A stretch of DNA of 22,692 nt. It comes from Lachnospiraceae bacterium UBA3645. Its GTDB lineage: Bacteria; Bacillota; Clostridia; Lachnospirales; Lachnospiraceae. The translations under genes and the position numbers were made by a program. The stretch is taken from NCBI GenBank assembly GCA_002373555.1, contig DFKM01000244.1:2063-24754 (forward strand), written 5' to 3'. Within the stretch, counting starts at the first letter, position 1; each line of letters begins with the position of its first letter. This document shows positions 7,496 through 15,208 of this stretch, in pieces. The notes beneath the pieces were generated by a model. It had not been told where the DNA came from. It searched no databases and saw nothing but the letters and a program-made list of their open reading frames with translations.

Positions 7496-8383
7496 CTATT
7501 TCCTCCCGAGTATATCTGAAAGCTGCGCGAATTCGGCGAGGCTGAGTGCCTCGCCGCGGACGGTCGGAGACAGTTCCATCTCCGCAAGCGCAGCCGCAAC
7601 ATCTTCTTTTGTAAAGGTCAGCTCCGGATAGTTCGCTACAGCATTGACCATTGTCTTCCTTCGCTGATTGAAAGAAGCCCTGATCAGCGCGAACATCTGC
7701 TTCTCATCCTGTACGGAGACCGGCGGTCTGTCGAAGCATTCGAGCGAAACGACGGCCGAGCCGACCTTCGGTCTGGGGATGAAACAGTTCGGCGGTACAT
7801 GCGCCGCCAGATACGGCTTTGCATAGTACTGGACCGCCAGGGATAATGCGCCGTAGTTGTCGCTCCCCGGCGCCGCAGCCATACGGTCTGCGACCTCCTG
7901 CTGCACCATGACCGTCATGCTCTTCATCGGCACCCGGTCTTCCAGGAACTTCATGAGTACAGGCGTAGTGATATAATAAGGAAGATTCGCCACGACACGG
8001 ACCGGCTGCCCGCCGTTTTCTTCTTCCACCAGCCGGTTGATGTCCAGCTTCATGATATCCGCATGCACCAGCCGGATATTGTCATACGGTGCCAGCGTCT
8101 CCCCGAGGATCGGGATCAGCTTGTCGTCGATCTCGACAGCGATCACCTTCTTTGCGATCCGTGAGAGCGCCTGGGTCATGGTGCCGATGCCGGGGCCGAC
8201 TTCGATCACGGTATCGGTGTCATCGGTGCCGGAGGCATCCAGGATCTTCATAAGGACACGAGCGTCCGTCAGGAAGTTCTGGCCGTATTTTTTGCGCATA
8301 GTAAAGTCATGCTTTTTGATGACTTCCATGGCATTGCTTTTGTTGATAAGATCAGATTCGTTCATCGGATTTCTTTCTGTCAA
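7496..8383 (-). CDS. rsmA: 16S rRNA dimethyladenosine transferase RsmA (KsgA)
   Basis: A 295-residue SAM-dependent methyltransferase that dimethylates two adjacent adenines in the 3'-terminal hairpin of 16S rRNA during small-subunit assembly. It shows KKYGQNFL (31-38), the SAM-binding loop EVGPGIGTMTQAL (61-73), acidic AVEIDDKLI (82-90), catalytic NLPYYITTP (133-141) and the C-terminal NQRRKTMVNAV segment. Length is normal for the family. The start is uncertain: TTG at 8383 follows AAGGAAG at a good distance, while ATG at 8365 has only a weak site; the first six residues differ. It lies between tatD and the DUF5711 gene. The tatD-rsmA pairing is common in Firmicutes. Confidence 0.95.
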   Translation of the reverse strand: MTERNPMNESDLINKSNAMEVIKKHDFTMRKKYGQNFLTDARVLMKILDASGTDDTDTVIEVGPGIGTMTQALSRIAKKVIAVEIDDKLIPILGETLAPYDNIRLVHADIMKLDINRLVEEENGGQPVRVVANLPYYITTPVLMKFLEDRVPMKSMTVMVQQEVADRMAAAPGSDNYGALSLAVQYYAKPYLAAHVPPNCFIPRPKVGSAVVSLECFDRPPVSVQDEKQMFALIRASFNQRRKTMVNAVANYPELTFTKEDVAAALAEMELSPTVRGEALSLAEFAQLSDILGRK

Positions 8384-8428
8384 AATAGTCTTCCTTCATT
8401 TGCAGTAAAACCGCAGGTTTCAGGCGGT

Positions 8429-8460
8429 GGATCCTTCGTCGCATGCTCCTCAGGATGACA
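8429..8460. repeat. Dispersed TCATCCTGAG-type intergenic repeat
   Basis: Read on the minus strand this stretch begins TGTCATCCTGAGGAGCATGC and ends CGACGAAGGATCC. It is a member of a repeat type (TGTCATCCTGAGCGAAG...AAGGATC) that I recognise from many unrelated bacterial genomes. It is partly palindromic, with ATCCT and AGGAT at its ends. The repeat supplies the last codons and the TGA stop of tatD (8450-8452) and fills most of the spacer before rsmA. Confidence 0.7.
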
Positions 8461-9247
8461 TTCCATAGTGTTCCTGCAGCCTGTAAAACCGCAGTGCGTT
8501 CTCATAACAGACCGTCTCCGTCTCCATCCGGTCGGTGCCCTTGATCCGCGCGATCTCATCCAGCACCAGCGGGATCTTTCCGGAATCATTCCTCTTTCCG
8601 CGGAACGGTACCGGCGTCAGATACGGGCAGTCCGTCTCCGTCAGCAGCTGTGCGAGCGGCGCCAGGGCGACGGTCTCCTTCAGTTTCTTCGCATTTTTAA
8701 ATGTCACAACGCCGCCGACGCCGAGATAATATCCCATCTTCAGATATTCCCGCGCCATTTCCGGGCTGTAGGAATAACAGTGCATCACAAGCATCCCCTC
8801 CGGAATGCCGGCATTCCGGATGATGTCAAATGTATCCTGTGCGGCCTCGCGGCTGTGGATCACGACCGGAAGCTGCAGTTCCTTTGCCAGATCCAGCTGG
8901 GCCATGAACCATTTTTTCTGGATCTCCCGTTCGGTCTTGTCCCAGTAATAGTCCAGCCCGATCTCCCCGAGTCCGATCACCTTCTCCCGCTGCAGTTCGC
9001 CGAAAAGCCATTCCAGGATCGTGTCTTTCTCCGCCTCCATCTCAAAGGTCTCATCCGGATGGAAGCCCAGGACCTCGTAAATAAAGTCCTGTGCGTCCGC
9101 AAGCTTATGCGTCGCTTCGATCGAGCTTTTTTTATAACCGATATTGGCGATCGCCGCGATGCCGGCCTCCCGGAACGATGCGAACAGCGCTTCTCTGTCC
9201 GCATCGAAAGCCTCATCATCATAATGGGCATGCGTATCAAATATCAT
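8450..9247 (-). CDS. tatD: TatD-family metal-dependent deoxyribonuclease
   Basis: A 265-residue TIM-barrel hydrolase of the TatD family, linked to 3'-5' DNA exonuclease activity and repair. The metal ligands are visible: DTHAHYD (4-10, with His6 and His8), Glu95 in GEIGLDYY, His131 in VIHSRE, His156 in MHCYS and Asp206 in TETDCPYL. GFHPDE (61-66) is also typical. Length matches the family. ATG 9247 overlaps the stop codon of the ArsR gene as ATGA, so translation is probably coupled. The last residues, MSS plus TGA, lie within a dispersed repeat, so the C terminus may have been set by insertion of that element. I cannot separate TatD from its YabD/YcfH paralogues; YabD usually lies near rsmA in Firmicutes. 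Confidence 0.92.
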   Translation of the reverse strand: MIFDTHAHYDDEAFDADREALFASFREAGIAAIANIGYKKSSIEATHKLADAQDFIYEVLGFHPDETFEMEAEKDTILEWLFGELQREKVIGLGEIGLDYYWDKTEREIQKKWFMAQLDLAKELQLPVVIHSREAAQDTFDIIRNAGIPEGMLVMHCYSYSPEMAREYLKMGYYLGVGGVVTFKNAKKLKETVALAPLAQLLTETDCPYLTPVPFRGKRNDSGKIPLVLDEIARIKGTDRMETETVCYENALRFYRLQEHYGMSS

Positions 9248-9549
9248 TCCAGTATATGCTCCATTCCCTGCGCGATCACCGAACGCACATGATCGTCATC
9301 CAGACTGTAGTAGATCTGCTTTCCGTCGCGTCTTGCCTTGACCAGCCGGTTCTGCTTCAGGATCCGCAGCTGGTGGGAAATGGCGGACGGCGTCATGGAG
9401 AGCACTTCCGCCAGATCCGTGACGCACGTCTCCTCCGCAGCCAGTGCGGAAAGGATCCGTATTCTTGTGGAATCTCCGAAAGCCGCGAAGAATTCCGCAA
9501 GGGCATTGCAGACATCCTCCGGCGGAAGCAGTGCATTTCTTTCGGCCAT
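9244..9549 (-). CDS. ArsR/SmtB-family metal-sensing repressor, predicted zinc type
   Basis: A 101-residue winged-helix repressor. The recognition region is SMTPSAISHQLRILKQNRLV (51-70) and the wing is KARRDGKQIYYSL (71-83). Two metal sites resemble SmtB/CzrA. The alpha3 motif is Cys42-x-x-Asp45 in TCVTDLAEVL. The alpha5 motif is Asp85-x-His87, then His98 and Glu101, with the same spacing as Asp104, His106, His117 and Glu120 of SmtB. This predicts Zn(II) or Co(II) sensing. The start ATG overlaps the TAA of the RND gene as TAATG, with GGAGGT inside the RND 3' end, and its stop overlaps the tatD start. Close coupling to the pump suggests that it regulates its own operon; that is inference. Confidence 0.88.
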   Translation of the reverse strand: MAERNALLPPEDVCNALAEFFAAFGDSTRIRILSALAAEETCVTDLAEVLSMTPSAISHQLRILKQNRLVKARRDGKQIYYSLDDDHVRSVIAQGMEHILE

Positions 9550-12500
9550 TACAGTACCTCCATATCATCAAGCGATTCCAGATCACCCAGATCGACTGTG
9601 GTTACCTTCTTCCTGTAGAATATATCATAAAGCACAGGCACGATAAAGAGCGTCATCAGCGTGGCATAAGCCAGACCGCCGATCGTGACGATCGCCATGC
9701 CGCGGCCCATCGTCCCCTGGAAACCGGTATCCAGCGCCATGGTCAGCATGGCGAAGATCGTGGTGAGCGCAGTCATCAGGATCGGACGCATCCTGCGCTT
9801 TCCGGTCTCGACAAGCGCTTCCCGGCGGTCCATGCCGGACAGCCGCAGCTGGTTCGTATAATCGACGAAAACGATGCCGTTGTTGACGACAACGCCCGAG
9901 AGCACCAGGAATCCGAGCATCGCGACCATGGAGATCTCCTCGCCGGACAGAAGGATCGCCAGCAGACCGCCGGTAAATGCCAGCGGAATCGTAAAGATCA
10001 CGATGAAGGGCGACAGCAGGCTCTGGAACTGCGCGACCATGATCAGGTAGATGAAGACGCAGGCGAGCGCGATCATCTTCAGGATATCCCGAATGGAATT
10101 TATGACGCTTTCCGTCTCCCCGCCGATGCTGACTTCATACCCCGCCGGTGCGGAATAGCCCTCCAGCTTCTCGGAGACCTGACGGGACAGCAGGGTGGTG
10201 TTGTAGCCTTCCTTCGTTTCCGCCGTGACATGAATGAAACGGCTCTGGTTCTCTCTGACGATATTACCGACGCTGACGCCCTCCGCCAGTGTCGCGAACT
10301 CGCTCAGCGTATGATATTCAGTCTGCTCCTTTCCGTCGTCGTCCGTCGTCGTGGACTCGAACTCGAGATCCATGACATTGTCCATATTCAGAAGGTGCGT
10401 CTCATCCAGGATATGGACTTCGTATTCGCCTTCATCGGCCAGCAGCGTGGTCGTGGTCTTGTCCGTTGCAAGCTCTTCGGCCAGTCTCTGATAGACCTGG
10501 GCGACCGTCAGATTATAACGCATCGCCTTTGTCTTGTTGACCAGGATCCGGTAGGTCGGGCTGCCGGCTTCCTGGGCATTGGATACATTCTCGAAGCCCT
10601 CGATCCCGTTCAGGATCTCCATCATGTCCTCGCTGATCTTGACGAGGACATCCAGATCCCGTCCGGAGATGCCGATATCCATGCGGTTCCCGGTGAGGGC
10701 GCTCATATCCATATTGGAGGTGGCGACAGTGTACTCCCAGTCGGAGCCGGCGAAGTATTCGTCCACCTTATCCGCGATCTTCGTATTGTCATCTCCCGCT
10801 TCCTGATCCAGAAGCATGTAGATGCTGAACTGCGTGCTGTTTCCGGAACCGCCGCCGGTCAGCATGGAAATGCCGGCCGCGCCGTCCATGATGCCGACGC
10901 TCTCAACGCCTTTGACCTGCATCATGGCTTCCATGAAACGGTCCGCCTCGGCATAGGCCGTATCTCTGTCCGTATCCTCCGGCGCCGTCATGGTCATGCT
11001 CATCTGCATACCGCCCATGTCAGGCAGCATCACAAGTCCGATATTCATGACTTCTCTCGCACAGTACACCATCAGCCCGACGGCGATCGCGACCGGAATG
11101 ATCTTGAAGCGCAGACAGAATTTCAGTACTGCGCCATAGGCTTTCATCACCAGATCGAACAGCTTATGGGGCCGTTCATGTACATTTTTCAGCGCAGTGG
11201 CGCTCATGGAAGGCACGAGCGTCATGGCAACGATCAGGCTGGCGGCCAGGCTGTACGCGATCGTCAGGCCCATATCCGTAAACAGCTGTCTGGTCAGACC
11301 GTCCGTGAAGACGATCGGCAGGAAGACGCAGACCGTGGTCAGGGTCGAAGAGGTAATGGCTGCCGCCACCTGCATGGTCCCCTTTACGGCCGCTCTGGCG
11401 GCCGGCACGCCCAGGCTCCGCATTCTATAGATGTTCTCCATGACGACGATGGAGTTGTCGACCAGCATGCCGACGCCAAGTGCAAGTCCCGAAAGAGAGA
11501 TGATATTCAGCGTTACGCCGGTAAAGTACATCAGTACAACAGCAAACAGCAGGCTGAAGGGAATACTGATCGCCACGACCAGTGTCGGCCGGGGATCCTT
11601 CAGGAAAACGATCAGCACGATGATCGCAAGCAGCGCACCCCACAGCAGGTTCTTGATGACGGCATCCACAATCAGATAAATGTATTCACCCTGGTCCATC
11701 AGATTGGTGAAATGCAGATCCGGATACTGCTCCTGCAGCTCCTTCAGCGCAGCATTGACGGTATCGGAAACAGCAGTCGTACCGGCCGTGCTTCCCTTGG
11801 TCACGCTGATCATCAGCGCACGGTTCGCATTGACCTTCGCATAGCTGTCCTCCGCATCATCGGTCAGTTCCACATCGGCAATATCCCGTACCCGGATATC
11901 GCCGATATCATCGATATGCGTCAGTACAACATTTTCAATATCACTGATGCTGGCGAACTGCTCGCCGACTTTCAGAAGAACATCGATGCCGTCGCTTCCG
12001 GCGACATAACCGGCCGGCATGTCAAAGTTCTGCGCAGTGATCAGCTGCGAAAGCGAATCCAGTTTCAGCAGGGCATCCAGATTGGCGGCAGAGAGCGCGC
12101 TCTCCTTCGCATCAGCCAGTTCTTCCTCTGCATCATCGAGCTGCTTTTCACCGTCCTCGATCTTTGTGCGGCCTTCCTCGATCTGGGTCTTTCCGGCAGC
12201 GATCTGCGCCTGGTAAGCACCGAATGAGGCCGCCGCGGAGATCTTCCCGGCTTCGACCTCTTCATACTGATCCATTGCATCCTTGACGGATTTGTTGACC
12301 GCATCAAGCGTGGCCTTCGCGACCGTGATCTCCGTCTTGAGATTGCCGAGCTCGATATCGATCTCGGGGATCCGGACATCGTGTCCTTCCTGCAGCCTGG
12401 TCAGATTCTCCAGTGAAAGCTGTTCCGCCGCTTCTTCCTGTCCCGCCTGCTCCAGGACCCCCTGCAGGGCGAACAGCTTCTCGGCATTATTTTCCAGCGC

Positions 12501-13631
12501 GTCATCGATATTCTTCGGCAGGGAACGGATGGTCGCCTCGACGGTCTCCAGCGGTTCCGCAAAGCCTTCCATGCCCTTCAGCTGCTCCCACAGCGCATTG
12601 ACCGTATCGGTATCCTTCGCCTTGACTTTTTCCGGCAGCGAAAGCATGGTCCTGGTCTCCTCGTCGAACGAGGACAGAATGGTATTGAGCGTCTCGGCTT
12701 TCATGCTGGCCGTCATCTGGCTGCGCATTTCCTTCAGCGAGGAATTCACCTGTTTATAGGCTTTGTTCAGTTCTTTCTTTTCGGTCTTCAGCGCTTTCTC
12801 GTTGGCAATGAGGGCGTTGTAATTGGCTTCATAGGCTTTCTGCGTTGCGACCGCCTCATCCAGGAGTTTGGAGTACTTCGCCAGTTCTCCCGTTGACTTG
12901 CTCTGCTGTTTTTTCAGTTTCTTTTCCTGCGATTCGATATCGGATTCGGCATCATCCAGCTCGTCCTTTGCATCCTCCAGATCCGCTCTGGCATCGGCGA
13001 TCTCCTGCTCCGACTCTGCCATCTTGTCCAGCACCTTATCCCGGAGCTTCCCGTTGATCTTGTCGATCTTGTCCTGGTTGAGGCGTACCTCGACACGCTG
13101 TTCGACACCGCCGGAGATATCCACGCTCGCCACGCCGTCCTGACGCTCGATATACGGAACGACCGTTTCCTCGGCGAAATCGGTGAGCTCATAGATATCC
13201 ATGCCCTCGACATCCATCGTGACCATCATCGTGGCCAGGAGGTCGGGTGAGATCTCCAGAAGGATCGGTGCGGCCGCCTCCTCCGGCAGCTCCAGCATAT
13301 CGAGCTGGGAGGAGAGCTTGACCATGGCGGAATCCATATTGGTGTCATCCTCAAATTCCAGCATGACAACGCTGGCATTCTCTCTGGATGTACTGTTGAC
13401 ATTCACCACGCCGTTCACGGTGCCGAGACCTGATTCGAGCACCTCCGTCACAGAGCTCTCGACCCGCTCGGGGGAAGCGCCCGGATAGGAAGTGATCACG
13501 ACAACATAGGGAAGCTCAATGGGGGGCAGCAGGTCCGTGGTCATCTCGGTAAAGCTGACATAACCAAGAACGAGCACCATGATCACGCCCACGAGCACGG
13601 TAAACGGTCTTTTTACGCTGAATTTTGCCAT
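9549..13631 (-). CDS. RND-family efflux permease with long coiled-coil insertion
   Basis: A 1360-residue proton-driven transporter; typical Gram-positive relatives such as SwrC/YerP are about 1050 residues. It has TM1 at about residues 8-28, then porter loops. The TM4 motif GMLVDNSIVVMENI carries the single relay Asp at about residue 725 (VDN, not the VDD of AcrB). A second half with LSGVVVNNGIVFVDY follows. About 330 extra residues (about 193-523, nt 12063-13055) interrupt the porter domain between RVEVRLNQDKIDKING and SQLITAQNFDMPAGYV. They form two long heptad-rich helices (for example ADLEDAKDELDDAESDIES) with a less regular middle, which suggests an antiparallel coiled coil outside the membrane. 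ATG 13631 follows GAGGAG; an in-frame TTG at 13652 is less likely. No adaptor gene is present. The substrate is unknown. Confidence 0.92.
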   Translation of the reverse strand: MAKFSVKRPFTVLVGVIMVLVLGYVSFTEMTTDLLPPIELPYVVVITSYPGASPERVESSVTEVLESGLGTVNGVVNVNSTSRENASVVMLEFEDDTNMDSAMVKLSSQLDMLELPEEAAAPILLEISPDLLATMMVTMDVEGMDIYELTDFAEETVVPYIERQDGVASVDISGGVEQRVEVRLNQDKIDKINGKLRDKVLDKMAESEQEIADARADLEDAKDELDDAESDIESQEKKLKKQQSKSTGELAKYSKLLDEAVATQKAYEANYNALIANEKALKTEKKELNKAYKQVNSSLKEMRSQMTASMKAETLNTILSSFDEETRTMLSLPEKVKAKDTDTVNALWEQLKGMEGFAEPLETVEATIRSLPKNIDDALENNAEKLFALQGVLEQAGQEEAAEQLSLENLTRLQEGHDVRIPEIDIELGNLKTEITVAKATLDAVNKSVKDAMDQYEEVEAGKISAAASFGAYQAQIAAGKTQIEEGRTKIEDGEKQLDDAEEELADAKESALSAANLDALLKLDSLSQLITAQNFDMPAGYVAGSDGIDVLLKVGEQFASISDIENVVLTHIDDIGDIRVRDIADVELTDDAEDSYAKVNANRALMISVTKGSTAGTTAVSDTVNAALKELQEQYPDLHFTNLMDQGEYIYLIVDAVIKNLLWGALLAIIVLIVFLKDPRPTLVVAISIPFSLLFAVVLMYFTGVTLNIISLSGLALGVGMLVDNSIVVMENIYRMRSLGVPAARAAVKGTMQVAAAITSSTLTTVCVFLPIVFTDGLTRQLFTDMGLTIAYSLAASLIVAMTLVPSMSATALKNVHERPHKLFDLVMKAYGAVLKFCLRFKIIPVAIAVGLMVYCAREVMNIGLVMLPDMGGMQMSMTMTAPEDTDRDTAYAEADRFMEAMMQVKGVESVGIMDGAAGISMLTGGGSGNSTQFSIYMLLDQEAGDDNTKIADKVDEYFAGSDWEYTVATSNMDMSALTGNRMDIGISGRDLDVLVKISEDMMEILNGIEGFENVSNAQEAGSPTYRILVNKTKAMRYNLTVAQVYQRLAEELATDKTTTTLLADEGEYEVHILDETHLLNMDNVMDLEFESTTTDDDGKEQTEYHTLSEFATLAEGVSVGNIVRENQSRFIHVTAETKEGYNTTLLSRQVSEKLEGYSAPAGYEVSIGGETESVINSIRDILKMIALACVFIYLIMVAQFQSLLSPFIVIFTIPLAFTGGLLAILLSGEEISMVAMLGFLVLSGVVVNNGIVFVDYTNQLRLSGMDRREALVETGKRRMRPILMTALTTIFAMLTMALDTGFQGTMGRGMAIVTIGGLAYATLMTLFIVPVLYDIFYRKKVTTVDLGDLESLDDMEVL

Positions 13632-13650
13632 GCGGTCTTCTCTCCTCGCC

Positions 13651-13668
13651 AAGAAGTATATTGTTCAT
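13651..13668. promoter_or_regulatory. Possible ArsR operator overlapping a -10 element upstream of the RND gene
   Basis: On the minus strand, ATGAACAATATACTTCTT is an imperfect palindrome matching its own reverse complement at 12 of 18 positions. Its TGAACA half resembles the SmtB-type operator half-site. It contains TATACT (13655-13660), a 5-of-6 match to a -10 box, but the best -35 (GTGACT) is 19 bases upstream, so the promoter is weak at best. It ends 19 bases before the RND start. Confidence 0.3.
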
Positions 13669-13673
13669 GCATG

Positions 13674-13699
13674 TCCGGCAGTCACACCGGCTGTCCGGA
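13674..13699 (-). other. Hairpin in the IMP cyclohydrolase-RND spacer
   Basis: TCCGGCAG (13674-13681) pairs with CTGTCCGGA (13691-13699), with one bulged T, around a 9-base loop. No T-run follows on the minus strand, so it is not a classical terminator. It may stabilise or separate the upstream and downstream parts of the transcript. Confidence 0.4.
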
Positions 13700-13700
13700 A

Positions 13701-14408
13701 TTACTGATTTTTGTTGACGATCCTGGTCTCGTATGTTCGGTCCGCAAGATCGATGAAGCGGACGAACAGGGAAACCTTGTTGTCCTCGTTCAGATTCTTC
13801 CAGAGCAGATCAGTGTATTCGTCGATATCGCCTTTGATATCCACCTGTCTGGGCTCTCCGAAGAAGCTCGGCAGCGGTTCGGCGTTCTCCTGATAGGTAT
13901 GGATGAAATGTCCTTCGCCGGCCTTCGCGCCGTCATAGGTGAAGGTATAGCGTCTGCAGATTTCCGGATCTCCGTCCGCGCTCTTCAGGATGGAAAGCGC
14001 ATAGCACATTTTTCCGTCCTGCACATCGATCACGCCGGAAATGCGGGGGGTATAGTTCGGCGCATCAGGCTCGAACTCCCTGCATCTTAAGGATTCTTCG
14101 AAAGTCTTTCCGGCTGCCATGCCGTCATAGATCGTATCCGTCTGATCGCCGTTGGTGACGATGGTATGCTGTCCGAGCACGCGGACCGGCGCATAGATGA
14201 TCAGGCTCGGATCTTCCATCTTCGACGGATCAAAGGCTTCCGTACGGATGCCTTCCCCCTCGGTGACAAAAATGCGGTTCCTGCTGTTCGTGCTGCGGCC
14301 CATGATGAAATAGGCGGCTGCTGCGTGCTTTCCGTCTTCGCTCATCCCCAGAACAATCCCTCTGCCGGGATAGGAAAGCCGGTTCAGTTCTTCCTTCATG
14401 CTGATCAT
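13701..14408 (-). CDS. PurO-like IMP cyclohydrolase
   Basis: A 235-residue cytosolic protein resembling the archaeal-type IMP cyclohydrolase (PurO) family, which closes the ring of FAICAR to IMP in the last step of purine synthesis. The recognisable features are YPGRGIVLGM (13-22), MGRSTNSRNRIF (36-47) and the overall length, close to archaeal PurO. The family call rests on recalled family patterns. In most bacteria this step is done by the C-terminal part of PurH, so a separate gene suggests a split pathway. ATG 14408 follows AAGGAGG at an 8-base spacing; upstream in-frame sequence back to 14636 overlaps the HAD gene and is not coding. It lies 31 bases after the HAD gene, probably in the same transcript. 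No other purine gene is nearby. Confidence 0.7.
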   Translation of the reverse strand: MISMKEELNRLSYPGRGIVLGMSEDGKHAAAAYFIMGRSTNSRNRIFVTEGEGIRTEAFDPSKMEDPSLIIYAPVRVLGQHTIVTNGDQTDTIYDGMAAGKTFEESLRCREFEPDAPNYTPRISGVIDVQDGKMCYALSILKSADGDPEICRRYTFTYDGAKAGEGHFIHTYQENAEPLPSFFGEPRQVDIKGDIDEYTDLLWKNLNEDNKVSLFVRFIDLADRTYETRIVNKNQ

Positions 14409-14439
14409 AAATAATCCCTCCTTGTATATTCTGCCGTAT

Positions 14440-15042
14440 TTACTGCAGAAGTTTCTCGATTTCCTGAAGCACCTGCTCTTCGGAAAAGATCTGTACGGCG
14501 TCCATGCCGACAGCCTTTGCTCCCTCGACATTTTCCTCTCTGTCATCAAAGAAAATGCAGTCCGCAGGATCCAGCCCGTACTTTTCGAACAGTGCCTGAT
14601 AGATCTCCGGCTCCGGCTTGATCTTATGGATCTCATAGGAAATGACCGCGCCGTCGGCCAGTTCCCGGACGGGCGTATCTGCCAGATGCGTTTCGAACAG
14701 CCACTCGTTGTAATTGCTGAGCAAATAGATCTTATAGCCGGCTTTCCGGAGCTCCCTGACCTTCTCCCAGACGCGCGGGCGCGGCACCGGCATCAGATGC
14801 GCATTGTCAATGAACCATCTGGAGAGCTCCCTGTACTGCGGGAATTTCTCTCCGTACCGCGTTACGATCTCGTCATTGGAGAGGATACCGATATCCAGTT
14901 CCTTCCAGAGCGGATCCGGAAAGATGCACATGGCGAAGTCAAACGCTTCCTGTTCGCTCAGACCGTGATCCTTCAGCATGGTCATCCAGTCATAGTCGAT
15001 CAATACTCTTCCTATATCAAAAACGATGTTTTTATATGTCAT
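14440..15042 (-). CDS. HAD-superfamily phosphatase (YihX-like)
   Basis: A 200-residue HAD hydrolase. Motif I is VFDIGRVLID with nucleophile Asp9; the second acidic residue is replaced by Gly11, as is usual in the YihX/epoxide-hydrolase-N subgroup (DxGxV). Motif II is LLSNYNE (Ser109), motif III has Lys142 in KIKPEPEIY and motif IV is FFDDREENVEGA (Asp166, Asp167). An alpha-helical cap at about residues 18-90 places it in subclass I. It probably dephosphorylates a small phosphorylated metabolite; because it is co-transcribed with a purine enzyme, a nucleotide or sugar phosphate is plausible but unproven. ATG 15042 follows AGGAGG at 8 bases, with a clear promoter upstream. Confidence 0.88.
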   Translation of the reverse strand: MTYKNIVFDIGRVLIDYDWMTMLKDHGLSEQEAFDFAMCIFPDPLWKELDIGILSNDEIVTRYGEKFPQYRELSRWFIDNAHLMPVPRPRVWEKVRELRKAGYKIYLLSNYNEWLFETHLADTPVRELADGAVISYEIHKIKPEPEIYQALFEKYGLDPADCIFFDDREENVEGAKAVGMDAVQIFSEEQVLQEIEKLLQ

Positions 15043-15066
15043 GAAAAATGCCTCCTCGAAAAAGAT

Positions 15067-15095
15067 ATTTTACCATAGGAAAGCGATCCGTACAA
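15067..15095 (-). promoter_or_regulatory. Predicted promoter of the HAD gene and downstream operon
   Basis: On the minus strand, an extended -10 TGGTAAAAT (TAAAAT at 15067-15072) lies 17 bases after TTGTAC (15090-15095). The -35 is poor, but the -10 is good and lies 25 bases from the HAD start codon. It could drive HAD, IMP cyclohydrolase and, by readthrough, the RND-arsR-tatD-rsmA block. Confidence 0.55.
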
Positions 15096-15140
15096 TAAAC
15101 GAAACGGCGATTGGCATACTTTTTTATATTTGTACAATTG

Positions 15141-15208
15141 AACAGATGTAAAACGGGGACAGATTCCCGCCGGTGATCCCGGCAGAAAATCTGTCCCCGT
15201 ATCTGTTT
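15141..15208 (-). terminator. GGGGACAG-type hairpin terminator downstream of cysK
   Basis: The core arms ACGGGGACAGATT (15153-15165) and AATCTGTCCCCGT (15188-15200) pair perfectly over 13 bp. An inner stem GCCGG/CCGGC (15169-15173 with 15179-15183) and outer arms AACAGAT/ATCTGTT (15141-15147 with 15201-15207) extend the fold. It lies immediately after the cysteine synthase stop codon. The GGGGACAG core is shared with the repeats at 4-29 and 2884-2968, though the flanking stem sequence differs. Confidence 0.8.

Noticed and set aside
6185..7519. A 444-codon open frame on the plus strand
   Set aside because: It mirrors the DUF5711 gene, which has a ribosome binding site, a membrane helix and a coherent fold pattern.
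9444..12227. A 927-codon open frame on the plus strand
   Set aside because: It is the antisense of the RND gene. Its translation is rich in His, Arg, Asp and Gln with no domain pattern, as expected for a shadow of a GC-rich gene.
13660..13680. LexA-type box around CATGCATG before the RND gene
   Set aside because: The flanks do not give the GAAC-N4-GTTC pattern needed for a Firmicute LexA site.
14409..14636. N-terminal extension of the IMP cyclohydrolase
   Set aside because: The added residues are arginine- and serine-rich, overlap the HAD gene in another frame and precede a strong AAGGAGG site.
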